In this document: piece by piece, positions 31,143 through 40,351 of the stretch
Layout: every line of letters starts with the position of its first letter
Numbering within the stretch: the stretch's first letter is position 1
From: Cylindrotheca closterium
Taxonomy: Eukaryota; Bacillariophyta; Bacillariophyceae; Bacillariales; Bacillariaceae
Length of the DNA stretch: 64,000 nt
Reading direction: 5' to 3'
NCBI GenBank assembly: GCA_933822405.4
Contig: CAKOGP040001914.1
Location: forward strand, 1-64,000
Translations under genes and position numbers: made by a program
The notes under the pieces: generated by a model
Seen by the model: the letters and a program-made list of their open reading frames with translations, nothing else
Database searches by the model: none
What the model was told of the DNA's origin: nothing

Positions 31143-32402
31143 TCATGTCTTTTGTCTCTTTCTCGCAGACTCGCCGGATTCTGTCGTATCATTCATCCTT
31201 TCCTGGTTCTGATGTAGCACTGTACTCGCGCCATCCAAAATCAGACACGGGTTTCGGTGTATCAGCAACCAGACGATCTCCAGATGGTTGTTACGACATG
31301 CAATGCTCAGTGGCTTGGCACTTGCCGCGCCCACATTGGCGCCTCTTTCCAGCAGCAGACGAGCGAGCTCAAAATGCCCCGAAAGGCATGCAGTATCTAG
31401 TGGGGACACCAATCCATTAATATTTTGTGCGTTCACATCAGCGCCTCTATCAAGTAGCAATCGAGGAACTCCAATACGACCACTGCCGCACGCAAGAAAA
31501 AGTAATGTGCATTTCTTCTCAATCCTTGCGTTCACATCAACACCCCAATCCAACAGTGCACGAGTAACTTCAACACTTTCGAGTGCTTCACTAATTGGTG
31601 TAAATCCATCATCGTTCTGTGCGAATACATCTCCACCTCTGTCCAATAGCAGTCGAGCTATCTCCGAATGACCAGAGTGGCACGCAAAGTGTAATGGCGT
31701 CCAGCCCGAGCTATCCTTTTGGGCAACGTCGCCACCCAAGTCCAAAATCAGTTGGGCTATCTCGATGTGCCCACTTTGGCATGCGACATGTAATGGTGCC
31801 TTACCAGAGTCAGTAGTGTCGGCCATATTACCACCATGATCCAAAAGCAATTGGGCTAGCTGCAAGAAACCACGACTACATGCCACAAGTAAAGGTGTAA
31901 AGCCTTGGGTGTACTTTTCGTTGACATCAGCACCATGTTCCAACACCAATTCAGCTACTGCATGATGTCCGTATTGACATGCTACGCACAAAGGCGTTTC
32001 GCCATCATCGTCTTTTGCTTGCACATCGGCACCTTGATCTAGAGTCATTCGTGCCATTGCCAAGTTGCCGAGTCCACAAGCTACGTGCAAAGGTGCCTCA
32101 AGATATTGATGCACCTATTCGATTCTCGAATCCGCAATGTCAACAACATATTCGAGTACAAATGAAAAAGAACCGCCTTGTTGTCCAGAGTGGTGCATTG
32201 GCAAGGCATTATGTCCATCTTCTTCTTCATTTGGTGGGATGCTCATTCGTAGCGTCATCTTGGCTGATAAAAATGCTGGCCAAAGATCCAGCTTGGGTTT
32301 TGAATGTGCTTCGTACTGGAAATATGACAACGATTGTTGTGAAAAATTGGGGCTTTCGTGAACCTGAGAAATCATTTTCATTTTCATTTGCTTCCCACTC
32401 AC
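31143..32402 (-). CDS. ankyrin-repeat protein (copy 2), with in-frame TAG or a very short intron
   Basis: From 32114 to 31143 a continuous frame encodes about nine ankyrin repeats and a basic tail (ARKRQKT, a possible nuclear signal). The only ATG-initiated 5' part in that frame is at 32402-32118, separated by a TAG at 32115-32117. A 45-base GTACTC...AATAG segment (about 32115-32159) has splice-like borders, is a multiple of three and would remove the stop, joining SFSF to VHQYLEAPLHVACG. Otherwise the first in-frame ATG is about 20 codons into the repeats, or the gene is a pseudogene. It is related to the 29698 gene. Confidence 0.6.
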
Positions 32403-32479
32403 TGGAATTCAAATTCAAAATGGTTGCGCATAAAAATCTCTTTTCTTGAGATAAAAGAAATTGAGGTCCGCGATTCGTT

Positions 32480-33790
32480 TTAGTCGACTTTAGTTTCTAT
32501 CCCAAAGCCAACAACGAGCCAATCTTGATCCTTTAGAAAAGCCATGACGTGTGGTAGAATCACTTGGACACCACATTGAATGCGACAACCTTGTCGATCC
32601 ACGACTTCTCCTTGTCGTCTTTGCTCATCCATTGTGCTTTCCCAAATGGCCAACTCCAATAACGAATAGATTTCCAATTGCCAGTAGTGTGAAAGCTTTT
32701 CATAGGCTGTATGAATCCGATCAGCCGTCAAGGTGTTGGCCTCATTATTCGTTTGGAAAAAGTCGACGCGATTCCAAATGTCTCGTCTCCATCTATCCAG
32801 CCCTAAGGATTGCGTCGGATGGAGAAGGGTTACCTCGATCATGTGCTCCATCAGTTCCCTTGCCCCCGATGTCTTGTTGGTGTCCAACTCCAAAAACAAG
32901 TAATCGTAGGGCGATTGGTTCCATCTATCCTTTGTGCAGGCCAACTGGGTGCGGTTAGGAAGCTGTTGTAACAAATCTTTCAACAGTTGCACGTTGGGCA
33001 CCGTCGACAGCGACAACATGTGAAGTGGCGTCATACCAAAGCAATCCAAACTAGCAGTTTCAGTAGACCACTGCATATCGTCAAGTTCCATTGCAGTCGC
33101 GTTCACTTGTGGAAAGGCTTGTTCATAACATATTCGATGCAAGGGGCAGTCGTCAAATCGATGTCTCAATGCTTCGTGCAATTCATCGGTATAGGGAAAG
33201 CGTTGTTCCAACTTTAGACAATTCAAAAAGGCATTCGCTTCCACTACTTCTACCGTAGAAGGCACCGCAACATTTCTCAAGGAAGTACAATGCTCAAAAA
33301 CTTTTTCGCCAATCACTAACAAACCTTCCGTCAACTCGACCGACACCAAATTTCGACAATTGACAAAGATCCGAAAGCCCAATTCTTCCACTGTCGACGG
33401 GATCTGGATGAGCTTCAGGCTCGTACAATCGGCAAAGGTTCGTTCCCCTATCCATTTGAGGCCGTGGGGTAACTTGACTTCCACTAGACTCTTGCCATTG
33501 GCAAAGGCATCGTCTCGAATTTCAATAACGGTGGTTGGCAAATGGAGGCGTGACAATAGTCGACAGTTGGAAAAGGCGTCATACCCAATCGTTAGCAAGT
33601 TGCTATTCTGCTCGCTGCTGCTGCTGCCAAAGATGACTTCCAAAAGTTTGCGCTTGCGGGAAAAGGCTTCCTTGTCAACAAACGTGACCGAGGAATCAAT
33701 AATGGCATGAGTGACGTGTTTTGGAACTTGTGCCTTCAAAGTATCTGGCAAATACCGAAAACGGACTGCCTGTGGCTGTTGTGAGGACAT
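32480..33790 (-). CDS. BspA-type leucine-rich repeat protein
   Basis: The 436-residue protein has about six LRR_5/BspA-like units at residues 45-200, e.g. IGYDAFSNCRLLSRLHLP and IGERTFADCTSLKLIQIP, with the (I/V)G-x-x-x-F-x-x-C-x-x-L pattern. An uncharacterised C-terminal half follows, with a GMTPLHMLSL ankyrin-like touch at about 255 and a helical end. No signal peptide, so probably cytosolic. Proteins of this layout are numerous in diatoms; their role is not known. The start at 33790 is the first ATG, 71 bases before repeat-free upstream DNA that leads to the symporter promoter block. Confidence 0.8.
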   Translation of the reverse strand: MSSQQPQAVRFRYLPDTLKAQVPKHVTHAIIDSSVTFVDKEAFSRKRKLLEVIFGSSSSEQNSNLLTIGYDAFSNCRLLSRLHLPTTVIEIRDDAFANGKSLVEVKLPHGLKWIGERTFADCTSLKLIQIPSTVEELGFRIFVNCRNLVSVELTEGLLVIGEKVFEHCTSLRNVAVPSTVEVVEANAFLNCLKLEQRFPYTDELHEALRHRFDDCPLHRICYEQAFPQVNATAMELDDMQWSTETASLDCFGMTPLHMLSLSTVPNVQLLKDLLQQLPNRTQLACTKDRWNQSPYDYLFLELDTNKTSGARELMEHMIEVTLLHPTQSLGLDRWRRDIWNRVDFFQTNNEANTLTADRIHTAYEKLSHYWQLEIYSLLELAIWESTMDEQRRQGEVVDRQGCRIQCGVQVILPHVMAFLKDQDWLVVGFGIETKVD

Positions 33791-33903
33791 GCTGTCGAAG
33801 TGTGTTTTATAGTTTGGTCATTGGTGCATTTGAAAGACAGTTATTTATATAATGCTGTATTCAAGTGTTGCCAAGCGCAGCGGGATACTGATATGGACGG
33901 TGC

Positions 33904-33925
33904 GATGAAGCACACGTGCTTCATC
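33904..33925. promoter_or_regulatory. 22-bp near-perfect palindrome centred on CACGTG
   Basis: GATGAAGCAC and GTGCTTCATC are exact inverted arms around AC, and the centre contains the bHLH/bZIP E/G-box CACGTG (33913-33918). A third half-site, GGTGCTTCATC, follows at 33938. It lies in the 5' flank of symporter gene 1 before the retrotransposon insertion. Confidence 0.5.
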
Positions 33926-33967
33926 ACAGCTGAGGCGGTGCTTCATCAGCCGCTGAAGATGAGATCA

Positions 33968-33994
33968 TCGCCTTCGTTCTTGGACGCGTGTTTA
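33968..33994 (+). promoter_or_regulatory. conserved symporter promoter block, copy 1 (cut off from its gene)
   Basis: TCGCCTTCGTTCTTGGACGC plus GTGTTTA is shared with 44794 and 47345, each about 240-260 bases before a symporter ATG. Here the gene is 8.5 kb away, but removing the retrotransposon would put it 233 bases from the ATG at 42462. Similarity continues to 34133 (AGCTTTGGTACTTTTC and AAATCTTTTG words). Confidence 0.7.
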
Positions 33995-34133
33995 TTGCGC
34001 GTGACGCATGCCATCAGGATGAATTTCTACGACAGCTTTGGTACTTTTCCACGAGAGAGGCGTCTGGGCCACAGGAATGGTGATTGGGCTTATCAAGTCA
34101 AAATCTTTGAAATCTTTTGACAGATGGATTCTT

Positions 34134-34370
34134 TGATCAGGCAAGACGGTAGACGGACTGGCACGAGAAGATATCTGTCTTCACGCCAACAGTCATGTTG
34201 TCAGTCGCTTAAGCGAAGTAACGGTAATTATTGGACGAAATTTCGGGGACGATCGGCATGGCAAACGAAGGCGTGGCAGAAACATTCTTTCTGCCAAGTG
34301 CAAGATGAGACGATGAAGAGCTAAGGAACCATGATCTTCTGAAGCAATTCAGAATGATTATATCTTTTTT
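34134..34370 (+). repeat. split direct repeat A1
   Basis: The 237 bases match A2 at 41856-42092 exactly by eye. Inside are a 12-bp palindrome TCGCTTAAGCGA (34205-34216) and a hairpin with nine-base arms TGGCAGAAA/TTTCTGCCA (34274-34296), possible recombinase or structural sites. Confidence 0.85.
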
Positions 34371-34644
34371 CTCTCTTTCATCTACTCATTACAAGAACCA
34401 CCGGCCCGACTTCCGAAGTCGCCGCCGCCCCCACAACAACATTTACCGCAGGATGAATCTCCGAATCCGATTCGAGCCATCATTCAACCAGCGGCCCCAA
34501 ACAACCTTTTCTCGCGTACCCGAGAACCGTCACCATGTTGACAACCGCTCCCCGGGAGCCTACTCTAAAAATCGCACACTTGCGTCAGCTCATTACACGC
34601 TGTATTCATTGCCCACCGGTGGCTAACCCTCAAATTCCTGATAT

Positions 34645-35121
34645 TTGAACAGACACCCGGTGTCAAGTGGTCTAGCCCCATGCTACCACTCATTTTCATT
34701 TGCGCCTGTGCATTTTGTTGACCGTCAACACATCCATATCTCTCCGAGAGATCTCCTCAATCAGCAACCTGCGACAGCTGATCCCTTGCCCACCGGTGGC
34801 AATCCGTCGGAGCTTGACATCAGTCAGCAACCATCCGAACCATCGAGTCCAGCACCTTTCCTTCGCCCGCATCCGCATCGGCGCCGGACCAATTCTGCCT
34901 ACTCCGACCTGTGTCCCCCAGTACCACCTCGCTACGTGCATCCCAGAGTGATTCCCATAGCCAACGGCTCGCCAACCAAGATTGGCAACGAATCTTCGGT
35001 CACTCCGACCGCACCATCTTTCCGTTTGCAACGCCCTGATGGCCCGACCAAAGGTCTCCAACTGCCTCCCTCTACCGTTGAGGGCCCATACAATCCGATT
35101 TATCGCAGTATTTATCGCTAA
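34645..35121 (+). CDS. short Pro/Ser-rich ORF in the retrotransposon leader
   Basis: 158 codons, rich in Pro, Ser and Arg (e.g. PSEPSSPAPFLRPHPHRRR), between repeat A1 and the gag-like ORF. The surrounding leader is unusually C-rich, so an open frame may exist by chance. No domain is recognised. It could be a leader peptide or an N-terminal gag exon. Confidence 0.3.
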   Translation: MNRHPVSSGLAPCYHSFSFAPVHFVDRQHIHISPRDLLNQQPATADPLPTGGNPSELDISQQPSEPSSPAPFLRPHPHRRRTNSAYSDLCPPVPPRYVHPRVIPIANGSPTKIGNESSVTPTAPSFRLQRPDGPTKGLQLPPSTVEGPYNPIYRSIYR

Positions 35122-35205
35122 TTTATACAAATCCAACCCACTATCACTCCCTATTTCGTTCCCACCAACCCCCCACAATCTCGAAACTGCTGTCCCTTTC
35201 GCCCG

Positions 35206-37422
35206 ATGCAGACTTTCCCCCCTCGCACCCTAGATGCAATCCTCCAAGTAGGTCGCTCTGCTTTGACTAGCGTCAAAGACCTTCCCTTGGACCCGATTAA
35301 GGAGAAACTCCTGCTATCCAACTATTTCCACACTCATAACGCCAGCGCTTGCAAAAACATTCTACTATCCCAAGCCCACGGATTTGCATACTTTGACGGC
35401 GCTGATGGGACTCTCCGACAAGTGATCTGCCCTAAACAGGTCGGTCCAAACTTGTACTGGGCATCCGCGAATGACCGTTACGAGTCCCCCACCCCAGTTG
35501 CTTTCTCCTTGGATGCCCTTGGTAGCAGTGTCATCTCCATCGCCCGCGATGAACTGGCTCGTGAATGCAAGGCCCGCCACATCCAAGACACCCAATACTC
35601 TCCCCATACCGCATTGGCCCCCGACAGCGCCAATCCCCCAGAGGATATCTATTGGCCTAGTGGCGATGGGGTGTTCACTGAAGTTAAAAAGTTCTTCCCA
35701 ATCTATCCTGGTGCAACCATCCCTACCAATCTCAAGCTATCCTCCGCTCCACCAGCCGACTTGGACACCTTCCACCCCCAGTTCCAGCTCTGGTACGAGG
35801 CAATGAAGTACCTTCACGACCACAACGAGTCTCAGAGCATCCATTCCCACGACCATATCTTCAGTGACGACACCATCCCAACGGATCGGTTTCCCTCAAG
35901 TGATCTTGCTACTCATCTGACCTATTCTACATCAGACGTCAGTGCATTTGCCGCGGAGGCCGACACATACAAGAATCTATTCGAAGAATTCAAACGGCAT
36001 TCGGCCCTTTCTACTTTAGCATCTACTACCCATGTTGCTACCCACGAAGTTCCTGCGGCCCCCCTCCCAGCAGGAGCCCCATTCGACAGTGAACTCTTCG
36101 CCCAGATCATGGCCAACGCTCTCAAAGGCGTCAACGCCAGCACAAAAGAAAAAGATCTTGCCCGCACTTCTGCCAGCGCCAAGGATTCGTACCGTTTACT
36201 CTTTGGCCGCGTAAAAAGCGTAGTTCAACTCGACGGTTCAACAGTCAAAGAACTCCACCCGTCCGTCCTTTCCGATGACTTCGAAACTTTCTTGGAAATC
36301 GGTTCGATCAAAGAAGCCCTCCGGCACCTCCACGATACATTTGCCCATATCACCGACACCCTCACCACTCGCAATAACTACGACCGCAACGTTGACTTCG
36401 ACATTGCCCTCTTCCAGCACGCAACAGTCACTGCTCTGAAAACATGCAGCTTTGGCTTTAAGCCACTCACAATGCACCCTCACGAAGCTACTTCCCTTCT
36501 TAGCCTCCTTGCCTGGCTCCCTCCCAACAAGCATGACGTCAAATACACAACTTTCCTAGCGGAAGGCCGCGACATCATCCGGCAGGAAGCCATGGAAGAA
36601 GACAAGTCCAAACAAGCAGCAAAGAAGACCGACATCTTTGTCCACGGCGATATCAGCTCTGTGGAAGCTCTGATCAAGATGTTAGCGAACTTCTTTGCTT
36701 TTGCAAAATACTGTGTCAAAGACTTTACCTTCGACGACCCCCCATTGATTGTCACCCTCTTGGAAGATTTTATGGATGCCCTCCACACTCCCACTGCCAA
36801 AGATTGGATCCGTTGGAACGATAAGGTCCCCCACCTACCCCTCTGTCTTCTCCTTGAAATGAACCAGATCTTGCAGATTGTTGTGGGGGTCTCCAAGAAC
36901 AAAACAACCCTGAGCAAACTCCGCAACGGCCAGCCTATCACCATCGACACTTTCGTGAATGCCTTCAATGGTGTCGAATCCGCCATCGGCCACCTCAATA
37001 TGTCTATCACTATGGGCAACCTTGGCCCATACGCTACTTGCCCCAACTTGCATACGATCTTGCATGGAAAACCGAACCCCGCTCCCAAACGTGAGGGCCC
37101 AACCACCCGTGAACGTCCAGACCCAACCAAACGTGCCAGACCCCAACCCCTTGGATCACATCCAGGATACTTGACCTACGATGGCCCGGGCAGGCTCCCA
37201 ATTGCCCCTTTCAAATGTAAACATCCAATTACTGGGAAACAGGCAGCCTTCTGTTCCCATTTCCTATTTGCCAACTACCATTGCAACCGCCCCCGCTGCC
37301 ACAACATCCATTACACCAAACAATTTGCGGCAACCATGAGCCCCACCGAAACCCAATCCTTTGATAAATTCATTGAAAAAACCCCTGGGGTCACCCGTAC
37401 CGCCCCAAAACCTCATGGTTAG
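35206..37422 (+). CDS. gag-like structural protein of the YR retrotransposon (ORF1)
   Basis: The 738-residue protein is mostly helical and polar, with a long middle domain (about 330-620). Near the C-terminus is a Cys/His cluster (residues about 668-700: FKCKHP ... FCSHF ... HCNRPRCHNIHY), a plausible zinc-binding nucleic-acid module like gag zinc knuckles. A basic stretch (TRERPDPTKRARP) just before it could also bind RNA. Its position upstream of RT fits gag. Codon use is strongly C-rich, unlike the host genes around it but like the next two ORFs. Confidence 0.75.
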   Translation: MQTFPPRTLDAILQVGRSALTSVKDLPLDPIKEKLLLSNYFHTHNASACKNILLSQAHGFAYFDGADGTLRQVICPKQVGPNLYWASANDRYESPTPVAFSLDALGSSVISIARDELARECKARHIQDTQYSPHTALAPDSANPPEDIYWPSGDGVFTEVKKFFPIYPGATIPTNLKLSSAPPADLDTFHPQFQLWYEAMKYLHDHNESQSIHSHDHIFSDDTIPTDRFPSSDLATHLTYSTSDVSAFAAEADTYKNLFEEFKRHSALSTLASTTHVATHEVPAAPLPAGAPFDSELFAQIMANALKGVNASTKEKDLARTSASAKDSYRLLFGRVKSVVQLDGSTVKELHPSVLSDDFETFLEIGSIKEALRHLHDTFAHITDTLTTRNNYDRNVDFDIALFQHATVTALKTCSFGFKPLTMHPHEATSLLSLLAWLPPNKHDVKYTTFLAEGRDIIRQEAMEEDKSKQAAKKTDIFVHGDISSVEALIKMLANFFAFAKYCVKDFTFDDPPLIVTLLEDFMDALHTPTAKDWIRWNDKVPHLPLCLLLEMNQILQIVVGVSKNKTTLSKLRNGQPITIDTFVNAFNGVESAIGHLNMSITMGNLGPYATCPNLHTILHGKPNPAPKREGPTTRERPDPTKRARPQPLGSHPGYLTYDGPGRLPIAPFKCKHPITGKQAAFCSHFLFANYHCNRPRCHNIHYTKQFAATMSPTETQSFDKFIEKTPGVTRTAPKPHG

Positions 37423-37507
37423 TTCTCCAACTCAAACTACTTAAACAGCACGTCAACCCGTCACCGACTTACCTTACCATTTCGTTCCACTGCATTTCAT
37501 CCACGTT

Positions 37508-40351
37508 TTGTCCAAAGTTCCTCAATGCTCTACGTGCATCGTCCGCACTCCCAGTAGCATGATCCGCAACCCGATCAACAACTCTCTTTCGCCACCCCAC
37601 CCATCCAGAACAACTTCAACTTCCACCCAACCGACAGGAACTCTTTCCAATGCCCCTTCCCATACCCCTTCCAGTTCTCCTCCTTCCGCTTCCTCTCCAG
37701 ACTCCCCGTATCCACGGTACACTGACGCAGAACAAGAAAAATTCGGCGAAAGACTTGAAGTTGCGATCCAAGGTCGTTCCTCTATCCCTTCAACGACCAA
37801 ACGCGACCGTGAAGCTTGGGCAACAACAAAACTCCCGTCCCCTGTGTTCCTCGCCGTCAATTCTCCCCATGGTAAGGACAGTGTTGACCGGTGGTTCAGT
37901 ACCCAGCACAAATTCGAACATACCTGGATATTTCTGCTGAAGAGCCGCTACTTGAGCCCAACCGACATGGCAACCCTCTTCCAAGTGTGCCCATCCATCC
38001 ATCTCCTCTCCCTTCTCCTCGACGAACACCGATTTGTGGACTTCCGACCCCTCCGACAACCCATACCAACTCACCTGCCGCCTGATGTCGCCATGCATCG
38101 ATGGAGCCGCATGTTTACTGCATGTCTCCTCCACTACGACCTCAGTATCCCTACTGCAGTCCGCTTCGTTGGGAACATCCATACCGGCGCCCATCGAGAT
38201 TGGCCAACTCTCGAACCTATCCTCCGCGAAGCAAAAGTTGACCCTCTTCTCATCACACAACTGAAACGCATATTCCTCGACGGCGCCCCGAACTACGTGA
38301 CCGCCGAATCCTCAGATGACAACCTCCGAACCTTCATCGCCTATGGTAACCACAAAACAGTTTATGATGATGTGAAAAAAACCAAAAGTGCTGTCGAAAA
38401 GGACGTGCTCCGCAATTACCTCCTGGCAGCCAACCCCGCCCTCCTTCCGTATATCCGCGATGCCCATACTACTCCACTCGGGTTGGTTGACGCGTCCCAT
38501 GAATACAGAAAACCCCGAATCATTTTCGATGCGACCCATCATCCTTCCCTGGCAGCTATGGCAGTCAACGATTTTACCTCCAAAGACACAGAACCCGACA
38601 TCTGCTTCCCGCGGTCATTCCCCAACTTCTTGATCTGGATCTACAACCTCCGTATCACCTACCCCAACGAGGAAATATACATCTGTGACGATGATGTTTC
38701 CGGCGCCTTCCGCCATGTCAAATGGAACCCCAATGTGGTTGGAATGCATATGTTTATGCTCTTTGGTTTCCTTTTCTTTTGCACTGGTCTTTCCTTTGGC
38801 GACAACACCAGCCCTGCCCAATGGGAAGTCGTTGCCTTGGTCCGCCAACAACTTGCCCAATCCCTTTGGTACGCAGCAGCTACAACCATCCCCAGGGTGG
38901 CAAAATACCTTCCGACATTATCACTTGCCCCTCTTCCAACACCATCAGACATTGCCGCTTTCACCCCCGCCGAACCTGACTCGAAGAATCCCGGGGTTCT
39001 ACAACCTGACGGTACCCGCAAGTCTCCTACTTTCGACCACCACGTCGACGATTGCCTCTATGCTGATGTTGCGCTCTTCTTGCGCCAAACAATATCAGCC
39101 AGTGTCCTTGCTTTGTACATCCTCCTGGGATACCCAAACACCTCTAATGGAATACGCGATTGCATCTCTTGGGAAAAATTTGCCAACACTTTCTCCCATG
39201 AACGCAAAACCATCGGATGGGTAGTGAACTCAAGACAATTGACAGTGAGCTTGCCTCCCATCAAACGGGACCGCCTTCTCAAACTCCTTTCAGAAACGCT
39301 CGCGAATCCAAAACTCTCCCTTCGCGATATCGCGATTCTTCTTGGGCACGTTTCAACTGCAACCACAGTCTGTCGCTGGATGCGTTGTTCGTATTTCAAC
39401 TTGCAACGTGTCCTCAGTCAATTTCTCCGCTCCCGCCACCAATCCATCAAACATTACATGAAGCGCAATGACAAAGTCCAAATAATTTCCGACCAACTTC
39501 CTCCAGCCCTCAGCTACCGCCTCGCTTCCCTCATCGGAAAAGAAGCAGCAACATTTCTTTGGAACGCCAACAAGCGATTCCATCTCGATGCCTCTGTCAC
39601 CCGCGAATTACGAGCGATCCAACACAGCCTCAAAACTGAAACATGGAAAATCTACATTCCCCAAATGATCCCTCGCGACCCGCATTTCACTTCCTTTGGT
39701 GATGCTAGCTTTATTGGAGGAGGAGCCTATTCGGAGGAACTTCTCTTCTGGTTCCGCATTGTTTGGAGCCCCGATATTGTTGCTGGTACCAAATTAAAAT
39801 CCAGCAACCCGAACTATGTCCACATCAACAGCCTTGAGTTCTTGGTTGCTTTCCTCCAAGAGGTTGCAACGGTTGTCCGCCTTGAAGGCACTTCCCACGC
39901 CCATGCAGGCCTGGTCCACCAATTTCCCAATGGATTTCCACACTTTCCAGTTCTACTCAATCGAACCGACAACACCCCTACTGAGAAATGGATGAATGAC
40001 GCCCGGACCAACAGTCCCTTCGCACGCCTTTTGGTCGACTTGCACGGTCAACTGCTCAAGCGCTCCCCTCTGACTTCACTATCCGACCATGTACCCGGTG
40101 AAGACAACTTTGCTGCTGATTTTATTTCACGCCCCGACACAAAACTCTCTCACCATCACTTACTTTCACAGACATTTCACACTTTACCTTGGATGAGAAA
40201 CTTCGATTATTTCCAGCCAAGTCCCGAACTCTGCTCCGTCCTGCGCTCCTGTCTATTCTCCAATCCAAAGCAGGCGCCGCCGATGATCCCCGCAAATTTG
40301 GGACACTTCGTTCCCGCCGACTCCATTTCCTCAAGTTTTGCTATGATATGA
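37508..40351 (+). CDS. reverse transcriptase - RNase H polyprotein of the YR retrotransposon (ORF2)
   Basis: 947 residues. A low-complexity start (about 1-90) is followed by an RT domain with KPRIIFDATH, CDDDVSGAFRHVKW (motif A, Asp), LSFGDNTSPAQWE and the active site HHVDDCLYAD (Asp514-Asp515), where most RTs have Y/F-x-DD. RNase H follows: FGDASFIGGGAYS, INSLEFLVAF, RTDNTPTEKWMN and HVPGEDNFAADFISR, i.e. the D-E-D-D-type set in DIRS order. No methyltransferase or protease is seen. It starts 85 bases after ORF1 and its 3' end overlaps the recombinase ORF by 163 bases in another frame. Confidence 0.85.
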   Translation: MSKVPQCSTCIVRTPSSMIRNPINNSLSPPHPSRTTSTSTQPTGTLSNAPSHTPSSSPPSASSPDSPYPRYTDAEQEKFGERLEVAIQGRSSIPSTTKRDREAWATTKLPSPVFLAVNSPHGKDSVDRWFSTQHKFEHTWIFLLKSRYLSPTDMATLFQVCPSIHLLSLLLDEHRFVDFRPLRQPIPTHLPPDVAMHRWSRMFTACLLHYDLSIPTAVRFVGNIHTGAHRDWPTLEPILREAKVDPLLITQLKRIFLDGAPNYVTAESSDDNLRTFIAYGNHKTVYDDVKKTKSAVEKDVLRNYLLAANPALLPYIRDAHTTPLGLVDASHEYRKPRIIFDATHHPSLAAMAVNDFTSKDTEPDICFPRSFPNFLIWIYNLRITYPNEEIYICDDDVSGAFRHVKWNPNVVGMHMFMLFGFLFFCTGLSFGDNTSPAQWEVVALVRQQLAQSLWYAAATTIPRVAKYLPTLSLAPLPTPSDIAAFTPAEPDSKNPGVLQPDGTRKSPTFDHHVDDCLYADVALFLRQTISASVLALYILLGYPNTSNGIRDCISWEKFANTFSHERKTIGWVVNSRQLTVSLPPIKRDRLLKLLSETLANPKLSLRDIAILLGHVSTATTVCRWMRCSYFNLQRVLSQFLRSRHQSIKHYMKRNDKVQIISDQLPPALSYRLASLIGKEAATFLWNANKRFHLDASVTRELRAIQHSLKTETWKIYIPQMIPRDPHFTSFGDASFIGGGAYSEELLFWFRIVWSPDIVAGTKLKSSNPNYVHINSLEFLVAFLQEVATVVRLEGTSHAHAGLVHQFPNGFPHFPVLLNRTDNTPTEKWMNDARTNSPFARLLVDLHGQLLKRSPLTSLSDHVPGEDNFAADFISRPDTKLSHHHLLSQTFHTLPWMRNFDYFQPSPELCSVLRSCLFSNPKQAPPMIPANLGHFVPADSISSSFAMI

